Of a stretch of 5,600 nucleotides of DNA, positions 1 through 5,186 are shown one piece after another; position 1 is the stretch's first letter; every line of letters starts with the position of its first letter. The translations under genes and the position numbers were made by a program. This stretch comes from Clostridiales bacterium (lineage in GTDB: Bacteria; Bacillota; Sulfobacillia; UBA995), in contig DOZU01000009.1 of the NCBI GenBank assembly GCA_003517845.1, positions 1 to 5,600 on the forward strand, written 5' to 3'. Below the pieces are notes generated by a model, which did no database searches, had not been told where the DNA came from, and saw only the letters and a program-made list of their open reading frames with translations.

Positions 1-1248
1 CTGGGATGGCCCGCCGCTACGGCCGACCTCGGCTACTTCTTCCCGACCTCCCTGCTCGTAACCGGATACGACATCATCTTCTTCTGGGTTGCCCGCATGG
101 TGTTCATGTCGCTCGAGTTCACCGGCAAGTTGCCCTTTGACCGCGTGCTCATCCACGGCCTGGTGAGGGACGCCCAGGGCCGGAAGATGTCCAAGTCCAA
201 AGGCACAGGCGTCGATCCCCTGGAGGCGGTCGATCGGTACGGCGCGGATGCCCTGCGTTTCGGCCTGTTGGCGGGGAATGCCCCGGGGAACGACGTGCGA
301 TTTCACTGGGACCGAGTCGAACATGGCCGCAACTTCGCCAATAAGCTGTGGAACGCAGCCCGGTTCACCTTGATGAACTCAGGCGATCTGGATGACCCGG
401 TCATGGAGGCGCCGGTGGAACTCCCCGATCGATGGATCCTCGCTCGGTTGCGCCGCGCGATCGAGGAGGCGGACCGCCTGCTCGGCCGGCTCGACCTGGG
501 AGAAGCCGCCCGCCGGCTCGAGGACTTCACGTGGACCGAACTCTGCGACTGGTACATCGAACTGGTCAAGGTCCGCCTGCACGGGCAGGACCCGGGCGCG
601 CGCCGCCGGGCGCAACTCACCCTCCGGCGCACCCTTACCGCGACCTTGCAGCTACTGCACCCGTTTCTGCCCTTCGCCACCGAGGCCATCTGGCAGCACT
701 GGCCGGCCAGAACCGGACTCCTTTGCCGCACGCTTTGGCCGCGTGCCGGCGACTATCCGGCCGACGCTGAGGCCGAACGGACCATGGTTCCCATAATGGA
801 GGTCATCCGAGCGATCCGTACCATCCGGTCCGAGTTCAACGTGCCGCCCGCGAGCCGCGCGACCGCCTGGCTGGTCGTGGCAGACGACCAGGTGGCGCGC
901 GCGTTGGAGGCCGGGCGGGACCATCTCGTCCAACTGGCAGGGTTGGAGGGGTTGACCATGGTCCGCGAGGCGATCTCTCCCCCCAAGGGGTCGGCCACCG
1001 CCATCACCGCGGGGGCCCAGATCCATGTTCCGTTGCGGGAGTTGATCGATCTGGACCGGGAAGCCGACCGCATTCGGCGGCAACTTGCCAGCATCACGCG
1101 CGAGGTGGAACGATCGCGGCAGAAGCTGGCCGACCCGCAGTTCCTGAACCGGGCTCCGGCCGAGGTGGTAGCCAAGGAACGCGAGCGCGAACAGGAGTCG
1201 GCCGTGCGATCCGAGAAACTGGAAAGATACTTGCGGACCTTGGGTTGA
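1..1248 (+). CDS. valS: Valyl-tRNA synthetase, C-terminal part (5' end outside window)
   Basis: This class I aminoacyl-tRNA synthetase charges tRNA-Val with valine in the cytoplasm. The reading frame is open from base 1, so the gene enters from upstream; 415 residues are visible of a family that is usually about 880-950. Visible residues 1-4 are LGWP and residues 24-33 are DIIFFWVARM, both typical of the ValRS catalytic core. The KMSKS signature is intact at residues 62-66 (bases 184-198). The NFANKLWN motif (residues 111-118) leads into the helical anticodon-binding domain, which starts around DRWIL (residue 143) and includes RSEFNVPP (about 276-283). The last 70 or so residues, rich in Arg, Glu and Leu and containing FLNRAPAEVVAKER, are the C-terminal coiled-coil arm that contacts tRNA. 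The TGA stop at 1246-1248 overlaps the Shine-Dalgarno site of the next gene. In many Bacillota valS is followed by folC; here an ABC transporter follows. No frameshift or lost key residue is visible. Confidence 0.97.
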   Translation: MGWPAATADLGYFFPTSLLVTGYDIIFFWVARMVFMSLEFTGKLPFDRVLIHGLVRDAQGRKMSKSKGTGVDPLEAVDRYGADALRFGLLAGNAPGNDVRFHWDRVEHGRNFANKLWNAARFTLMNSGDLDDPVMEAPVELPDRWILARLRRAIEEADRLLGRLDLGEAARRLEDFTWTELCDWYIELVKVRLHGQDPGARRRAQLTLRRTLTATLQLLHPFLPFATEAIWQHWPARTGLLCRTLWPRAGDYPADAEAERTMVPIMEVIRAIRTIRSEFNVPPASRATAWLVVADDQVARALEAGRDHLVQLAGLEGLTMVREAISPPKGSATAITAGAQIHVPLRELIDLDREADRIRRQLASITREVERSRQKLADPQFLNRAPAEVVAKEREREQESAVRSEKLERYLRTLG

Positions 1249-1251
1249 GGA
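1247..1251 (+). promoter_or_regulatory. Shine-Dalgarno site supporting the TTG start at 1258
   Basis: GAGGA overlaps the valS stop codon and lies 6 nt before TTG 1258, a good spacing. This favours 1258 over the in-frame TTG at 1303. The 1303 start would fit the usual N-terminus of the family better (LIVLWDVHRVYRTG) but has only a G-run (1285-1291) 11 nt upstream as a possible ribosome site. The overlap suggests translational coupling to valS. Confidence 0.55.
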
Positions 1252-1257
1252 ACTTCC

Positions 1258-2016
1258 TTGGCCCCGGCTTCGTCGAGAAGCGACGGGGGGGTTGGTCGCG
1301 ACTTGATCGTCTTGTGGGACGTTCACCGGGTATACCGGACCGGCAACGTACCGGTACCGGCCGTCCGCGGCGTGAGCTTGGACATAGCAGCCGGGGAGTT
1401 CGTCACGATCATGGGGCCTTCCGGCTCCGGTAAATCGACCTTGCTGAACGTCATCGGCTGCCTGGATCGCCCGACCGGCGGGCGGTACACCCTCGCGGGC
1501 AACGATGTCCAGGGGATGGGCGACCGCGAGCTGGCCCGCATCCGCAACCGCCTCTTCGGCTTCGTATTCCAGACCTTCAATCTCCTGCCTCGCATCAGCG
1601 CGGCTCAGAATGTAGAGTTGCCGCTGATCTATCGCGGTTTGGGCGCGCTGGAGCGGCACCGGCGGGTGAAGTCGGCCTTGCGCGATGTCGGGCTGGAGCC
1701 CCGAGGCAACCATCGCCCTCCCCAGTTGTCGGGCGGCGAGCAACAGCGAGTGGCAATAGCCCGCGCCCTCGTGGGAGAGCCCCGGGTGCTCTTGGCCGAC
1801 GAACCCACCGGCAACCTCGATTCCGTCACCGGCGAGGAGATCATGGCCATCTTCCGCACGCTCAATGGCGAACAGGGCCTCACCATCATTCAAGTCAGCC
1901 ATTCGCTGAGCGCCGCCCATCATGGCAAGCGCATCGTACACTTCCGGGATGGAATGGTGACAGGGCAAGAGGTTTTCTCCCCCTCGGCGCCGGTGCTTTC
2001 CGGGGCCGGCAGGTGA
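1258..2016 (+). CDS. ABC transporter ATP-binding protein, MacB/LolD family
   Basis: This is the cytoplasmic nucleotide-binding subunit that hydrolyses ATP to drive the permease encoded at 3693-5015. Numbered from TTG 1258 (252 residues), it has Walker A GPSGSGKST at 53-61, the Q-loop glutamine at 105 in FVFQTFNLLP, the ABC signature LSGGEQQR at 157-164, Walker B VLLADEPT at 177-184 with its catalytic glutamate, the D-loop NLD at 186-188 and the switch histidine at 215. The pattern RTGNVPVPAVRGVSL followed by ADEPTGNLDS is typical of the MacB/LolD/FtsE-like group. The residue after the switch histidine is Ser where Asp or Asn is common (VSHSLSAA); this is probably harmless. The first 15 residues (MAPASSRSDGGVGRD) are not family-like, so translation may instead begin at TTG 1303, giving 237 residues. 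The gene begins 9 nt after valS and ends 24 nt before the adaptor gene, so co-transcription is likely. The substrate is unknown. Confidence 0.95.
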   Translation: MAPASSRSDGGVGRDLIVLWDVHRVYRTGNVPVPAVRGVSLDIAAGEFVTIMGPSGSGKSTLLNVIGCLDRPTGGRYTLAGNDVQGMGDRELARIRNRLFGFVFQTFNLLPRISAAQNVELPLIYRGLGALERHRRVKSALRDVGLEPRGNHRPPQLSGGEQQRVAIARALVGEPRVLLADEPTGNLDSVTGEEIMAIFRTLNGEQGLTIIQVSHSLSAAHHGKRIVHFRDGMVTGQEVFSPSAPVLSGAGR

Positions 2017-2024
2017 GAACCCGC

Positions 2025-2032
2025 AGAGGAGG
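2025..2032 (+). promoter_or_regulatory. Strong Shine-Dalgarno site for the adaptor gene
   Basis: AGAGGAGG lies 8 nt before GTG 2041, a near-ideal match and spacing. It fixes the adaptor start, which also places the hydrophobic anchor at the N-terminus. Confidence 0.85.
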
Positions 2033-2040
2033 TTGAACGG

Positions 2041-3666
2041 GTGCGACTGGTGGGTTTCCTCAGGCGGTCACTGGTTCCCGTCCTGATTGCCGCAGTGTTG
2101 CTTCAGGGAGGCCGCTGGGTCCTCGGGCAGGTGCTCCCCTCCCCGCAGGGACGGCAGGAGCCCGTATTCGCCACGGCCGAGGTCAGGCGAGGTCCGATGC
2201 GGGTTGCGGTGGAGGGGGTCGGCCATCTTCAGCCCATCTTCCTCAGCAACCTTGAAGTGGCGGTGGAGGGGTTCGTGGAGCAGGTGTTCGTCGAACGGGG
2301 GCAGATGGTAGAGGCCGGCCAGATAGTGGTCACCCTTCGGAATGACCAGATCGGCTACGAGGTGACCGACCTCGAGTTTCAGATCGAGCGCCTGCGTCTC
2401 GAGTTGGCGCGCCTGCTCGGGGTGCCGCCGGACCGGGTTACCCAGGTGGAGCCGGGCACGGGCATTACCATCGCCGCCCCCATCGCCGGGCGGGTGGCCG
2501 AACTGCATGTCGAACGCGGCAGTTCGGTATCCGCGGGCACCGCCATCGCCCGCCTGGTGGACGACTCGCGGGTGGTGATCGTCGCGGAATTGGTGGCGTA
2601 CGAGGTTGAAAGGGTGGAGGTAGGTCAGGAGGTCGAGATCCGATCGCCGGAGTTCGACGGCTACGGGCTGGGGCGGGTTACCATGCTCGACCGTACGCCC
2701 ATCCCCAGCGGCGCCCACTTCGTATTCCTGGCGGAGGTCGAAGCCGACAATCCCGGCCTGTGGCAACCCGGCCAGAAGATGAACCTGACCTTCCTGACCC
2801 GGGAAGGGCGGCTGGCGGTCATCCGGGAACAGCGGATTGACCGATTCCGCGGAGAAGCCGTCGTCCGGAGCCTTGCCCAGGGGGCCGTCGAACGCACCCT
2901 CGTTCGACAGTGGACGCGGGTGGAGGCCGGCGCCACGCTGGTGATCCTCGGCGGGGAAGCGACCACTCAGTTCATCCAGGCCCGCCAACTGGACATCCGC
3001 CAGAAAGAACTGGAACTTGCCCGAAAGCAGGACATACGTGAGAAACTGATGGTCCGCGCGCCGATCAGCGGGACGGTCGAATGGGTGCACGTGACGGTGG
3101 GCGCCAGAGTCCAGCCCGGCTGGGGGATTGCCTCAATTTTCGACCAGCGCCGTATGCACCTGCACATGATGATCGACGAGATCGACGTGATTCATGTCCG
3201 AGAAGGCATCGAGGCGGAGATCACCGTCGAGGCGCTCCCCGGGCGGAGTTGGAAGGCCCAGGTGCTTCGGGTGGACATGCAGGGCAAGACCGAGGACGGT
3301 ATGGCGCAGTATGGAGTCATGATGGAAGTTCACGACACCGCCGGCCTGAAACCGGGCATGACGGCTCATGCGATCATGCCCGTCGCGGAGAAAGAAGATG
3401 TCCTGCTGATCCCGATCGAAGCCGTCTTCGAGCACGACGGGCAGACCATGGTCGAAGTGTTGGATCGAGGAGAGCCCACGGCCGTGGCGGTAACCCTGGG
3501 TCTGGTGAACGACCGCTTCGCCGAGATCCTCGAAGGACTGACCGAAGGCCAACGGGTCGTGACCGGCGGCCCGATGGATCGGCTGGAACGCGACCCCGCC
3601 GCGGGGGCAGGGACGGAAGATGATGCGCCCGTCCCCCTCCCCCTGCTGCCGGGCGGGGTGAGGTAA
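2041..3666 (+). CDS. Membrane-anchored HlyD/MacA-type adaptor with tandem-duplicated lipoyl/beta-barrel modules
   Basis: This 541-residue periplasmic or extracytoplasmic adaptor partners the ABC ATPase and permease on either side of it. Residues about 10-29 form a hydrophobic N-terminal anchor after an Arg-containing start (MRLVGFLRRS). Module 1 has a biotinyl-lipoyl half-motif at about 72-100 (VEGFVEQVFVERGQMVEAGQ), a short helix at 105-127, the second half-motif at 143-174 (APIAGRVAELHVERGSSV) and a beta-barrel at about 176-250. Module 2 repeats this order: half-motif at about 276-304, helix 307-335, half-motif 337-368 (APISGTVEWVHVTVGARV), beta-barrel 370-447. A single membrane-proximal domain follows (about 449-512), then a Pro/Gly-rich tail. 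Typical MacA-like adaptors have one module and about 350-420 residues. The helices are short, with no long alpha-hairpin for TolC docking, which suggests a monoderm or TolC-independent system. The repeat structure is visible by eye; the domain borders are approximate. Confidence 0.9.
   Translation: MRLVGFLRRSLVPVLIAAVLLQGGRWVLGQVLPSPQGRQEPVFATAEVRRGPMRVAVEGVGHLQPIFLSNLEVAVEGFVEQVFVERGQMVEAGQIVVTLRNDQIGYEVTDLEFQIERLRLELARLLGVPPDRVTQVEPGTGITIAAPIAGRVAELHVERGSSVSAGTAIARLVDDSRVVIVAELVAYEVERVEVGQEVEIRSPEFDGYGLGRVTMLDRTPIPSGAHFVFLAEVEADNPGLWQPGQKMNLTFLTREGRLAVIREQRIDRFRGEAVVRSLAQGAVERTLVRQWTRVEAGATLVILGGEATTQFIQARQLDIRQKELELARKQDIREKLMVRAPISGTVEWVHVTVGARVQPGWGIASIFDQRRMHLHMMIDEIDVIHVREGIEAEITVEALPGRSWKAQVLRVDMQGKTEDGMAQYGVMMEVHDTAGLKPGMTAHAIMPVAEKEDVLLIPIEAVFEHDGQTMVEVLDRGEPTAVAVTLGLVNDRFAEILEGLTEGQRVVTGGPMDRLERDPAAGAGTEDDAPVPLPLLPGGVR
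2467..2790 (+). repeat. Protein-level repeat, copy 1, in the adaptor (lipoyl half plus beta-barrel)
   Basis: Residues 143-250 of the adaptor align with residues 337-447. Matching landmarks are API(A/S)G, V..(L/V)HV..G..V, a GQ/GI-EVEI/EAEI step before the barrel, and a closing LWQPGQK / LKPGMTA loop. Similarity is at protein level; the bases have diverged, so this is an old duplication or the fusion of two adaptors. Confidence 0.75.
3046..3381 (+). repeat. Protein-level repeat, copy 2, in the adaptor (lipoyl half plus beta-barrel)
   Basis: This is the second copy of the unit at 2467-2790 (adaptor residues about 336-447). It is followed directly by the only membrane-proximal domain of the protein, so copy 2 is the one arranged as in ordinary MacA-like adaptors, and copy 1 looks like the inserted extra unit. 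Confidence 0.75.
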
Positions 3667-3684
3667 CCGGTGAACGGGGAGGGG
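3634..3684 (+). promoter_or_regulatory. Possible hairpin covering the permease ribosome-binding site
   Basis: CCCCTCCCC (3634-3642), near the end of the adaptor gene, is perfectly complementary to GGGGAGGGG (3676-3684). The latter is the purine-rich ribosome site 8-10 nt before the permease GTG at 3693. The 33-nt loop holds the adaptor stop codon. Ribosomes finishing the adaptor would open the stem, so the arrangement could couple permease translation to the adaptor. The pairing is seen in the sequence; the role is inferred. Confidence 0.35.
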
Positions 3685-3692
3685 ATCGCCGG

Positions 3693-5015
3693 GTGAACGG
3701 CTTGCGCGCACTGATGATCCAGGCCGCTTTCGGCTTCCACCAGGCGATGCTGGGCGTGTGGGCCAACCGCTTGCGATCGGCCATCACTGTACTGGGAGTG
3801 ATGGTGGGCGTGGCCTCGGTGGTGAGTCTGGTGGCCATCGGCGATGGGGCGAGGGCGGCCATCACTCGCCAGTTCGAGGCCATGGGGACCAATGTCATCA
3901 AGATTGACGGCCATCACCCAGCCATCCGCCTCACGCCGGATGACGTGCGGGATCTCGTGGAACGCGTCCCCACCTTGCAGGCGGCGGTCCCCGTCGTCCG
4001 GGCGGACGCCCAGGTGAAGTGGAGGCGGACGACCCGGGAGATTGGGATTCTCGGCGTAAGCGAGCAGTTTCCGCTGGTGCGCGATCAGGCGATGTTGGCC
4101 GGTCGCTTCTTCTCCCATCTTCACGTACGCGAGCGCTTGCGGGTGGCGGTGGTCGGGGCCGAGCTGGCGCAAGCCCTGTTCGAAGGCCGCCCTCCTATAG
4201 GCCAGCGCCTGTACATCGGTGGGCACCGCTTCACCATCATCGGCGTCCTGGCGCCGAAGGGGGCGGGCCTGGCCGACGATATCGACCGGTTACTGGTCGT
4301 GCCGGTGACCGCCGCACAGCGGCTCACAATGAGTTTCCTGATTGACGAGATCTGGGCCAAGGCGGCGAGCAGGGAAGCGGTGGAACCGGCGGTGGTCCAG
4401 ATCGGGAGGATCCTCCGCCGCCGCTTCGACCTCGAAGCCCTGGAAGCCGATGGCGCTGGGCGGGAGCCTGGCCTGGACGGGATGCCCCGGGACTTGTATT
4501 GGGGAGGGTATGCGCATGGAGTCCCGGTCCCCGCCGCTCGGGTCGGCATGGAACTGCCAGGAGGGGGGGGGCCGGCGCTCACCGTGACCAGCCTGAACGA
4601 GTTGGTTCGGGAAGCCGACGCGGCCAACCGGATCATGACCCTGATGCTCGGCGGCATAGCCGGGGTGTCCCTGCTGGTCGGAGGCCTGGGCATAATGAAC
4701 GTCATGCTGGTGGCCGTGACCGAACGGACCACCGAGATCGGCCTGCGGAAGAGCCTTGGCGCCACCCGTTTGAGCCTCCTGTACCAGTTCCTCATGGAAG
4801 CTTTCCTCTTGAGTGGGGGTGGCGCGGTGCTCGGACTGGCGACGGGGTATGCGGTGATCGGCGTCCTCGACGCAAGCGGGATGGAAGCCATGATCTCCCT
4901 GTCCGGGTCGCTGGCGGCGCTCACCGCCGCCATTGGGGTCGGCCTCACCTTCGGCGGCTATCCGGCCTACGTGGCCGCCGGCCTTGCGCCCGCCGAGGCG
5001 TTACGCCGCCAGTGA
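3693..5015 (+). CDS. ABC transporter permease, MacB/FtsX family
   Basis: This 440-residue membrane subunit should dimerise and be driven by the ATPase at 1258-2016. It has the MacB/FtsX layout: one membrane segment near the N-terminus (about 28-50, after WANRLRSAIT), a large extracytoplasmic MacB_PCD-like domain (about 51-312), then three membrane segments at about 315-341, 363-390 and 403-425. Family hallmarks are NRLRSAITVLGVMVGVAS, GGLGIMNVMLVAVTERT, EIGLRKSLGAT (the coupling region facing the ATPase) and the closing PAYVAAGLAPAEALRRQ. Unlike full-length MacB of Proteobacteria, the ATPase is a separate protein. Residues about 247-297 look like an extra Gly/Pro-rich stretch between the extracytoplasmic domain core and its return helix (LTVTSLNELV), and include a run of nine G in the DNA. 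GTG 3693 is chosen because GGAGGGG lies 8-10 nt upstream and it gives the expected N-terminus. The gap to the adaptor is 26 nt. Confidence 0.94.
   Translation: MNGLRALMIQAAFGFHQAMLGVWANRLRSAITVLGVMVGVASVVSLVAIGDGARAAITRQFEAMGTNVIKIDGHHPAIRLTPDDVRDLVERVPTLQAAVPVVRADAQVKWRRTTREIGILGVSEQFPLVRDQAMLAGRFFSHLHVRERLRVAVVGAELAQALFEGRPPIGQRLYIGGHRFTIIGVLAPKGAGLADDIDRLLVVPVTAAQRLTMSFLIDEIWAKAASREAVEPAVVQIGRILRRRFDLEALEADGAGREPGLDGMPRDLYWGGYAHGVPVPAARVGMELPGGGGPALTVTSLNELVREADAANRIMTLMLGGIAGVSLLVGGLGIMNVMLVAVTERTTEIGLRKSLGATRLSLLYQFLMEAFLLSGGGAVLGLATGYAVIGVLDASGMEAMISLSGSLAALTAAIGVGLTFGGYPAYVAAGLAPAEALRRQ
4563..4571 (+). repeat. Homopolymer run of nine G inside the permease gene
   Basis: Nine consecutive G encode the last three glycines of a Gly-Gly-Gly-Gly stretch at residues 290-293. 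The frame is open on both sides in the sequence as given. Such runs are prone to slippage in replication and to sequencing error. Confidence 0.9.
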
Positions 5016-5024
5016 TCCGGCCAA

Positions 5025-5082
5025 GGTAGGGGCGGGTTCGGAACCCGCCCCCACATCCGAAAGGATCCCGACCTGCCCTACC
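5025..5082 (+). other. Alternative stem competing with the palindrome
   Basis: GGTAGGG (5025-5031) is perfectly complementary to CCCTACC (5076-5082). After a one-base bulge (G5032), CGGG (5033-5036) continues against CCTG (5072-5075) with one G-U pair. This pairing excludes the hairpin at 5026-5054. Between the arms, ATCC-GAAA-GGAT (5055-5066) forms a small stem with a GNRA-type loop. It may be a switchable leader of the downstream gene, or only a decayed part of a longer repeat unit. Confidence 0.3.
5026..5054. repeat. GC-rich intergenic palindrome, probably a dispersed repeat copy
   Basis: GTAGGGGCGGG (5026-5036) pairs with CCCGCCCCCAC (5044-5054) with one A/C mismatch at 5028/5052; the stem can extend through TT/AA (5037-5038 with 5042-5043) to leave a CGG loop. 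It lies 10 nt after the permease stop. No T-run follows, so it is not a classical intrinsic terminator, although it could protect the 3' end of the mRNA. Read in one frame on either strand it gives VGAGSEPAPT, a form recalled from dispersed palindromes in several GC-rich bacterial genomes (the VGAGFKPAPT type). Only one copy is in the window, so its dispersed nature is inferred. Confidence 0.65.
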
Positions 5083-5115
5083 ACGAAAAAATCTTTCTCG
5101 GGTGTAGTCTGGCTG

Positions 5116-5141
5116 ATCCCCCCGGCGACCGGGCCGGGGAT
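5116..5141 (+). other. GC-rich hairpin upstream of the PrcB-like gene
   Basis: CCCCGGC (5120-5126) pairs perfectly with GCCGGGG (5133-5139) around a 6-nt loop, and AT (5116-5117) can pair with AT (5140-5141) past two bulged C. No T-run follows, so it is unlikely to be an intrinsic terminator. It ends 30 nt before the Shine-Dalgarno site at 5172. No convincing -35/-10 promoter pair was seen in the spacer 5016-5186. Confidence 0.4.
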
Positions 5142-5171
5142 AAGTTGGGGTCTCCGCGAATACTGTCGGTC

Positions 5172-5177
5172 AGGAGG
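5172..5177 (+). promoter_or_regulatory. Shine-Dalgarno site fixing the GTG start at 5187
   Basis: AGGAGG lies 9 nt before GTG 5187. A longer in-frame option, TTG 5145, has only GGGGA (5136-5140) at short spacing, and that G-run is paired in the hairpin 5116-5141. The GTG is therefore the better start. Confidence 0.75.
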
Positions 5178-5186
5178 GGCGCAACT

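Noticed and set aside
1285..1291. Seven-G run near the ATPase start as a phase-variation switch
   Set aside because: If translation starts at TTG 1303 the run is outside the gene, and with the 1258 start the affected protein could still be made from 1303.
652..1968. Long open frame of 438 codons on the - strand across valS and the ATPase gene
   Set aside because: It lies opposite two clear conserved genes, crosses their boundary and shows no recognisable family motif. Such antisense frames are expected at this GC content.
2068..4948. Several long - strand frames opposite the adaptor and permease (2068-3090, 3366-4226, 4121-4948)
   Set aside because: Their composition is Arg-, Pro-, Ser- or His-rich shadow coding of the conserved + strand genes, with no domain or plausible start context.
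5026..5060. Intrinsic terminator after the permease
   Set aside because: The stem is strong but is followed by ACATCCGAAA, not a T-run, on the + strand, and no T-run flanks it on the - strand either.
5084..5100. A/T-rich imperfect inverted repeat CGAAAAAATCTTTCTCG as an operator or hairpin
   Set aside because: It has only six pairs with one mismatch and a 3-nt loop, too weak and short to support a site.
5084..5145. Promoter for the PrcB-like gene
   Set aside because: TAGTCT (5105-5110) and GATAAG (5138-5143) resemble -10 boxes, but neither has a -35-like hexamer at suitable spacing.
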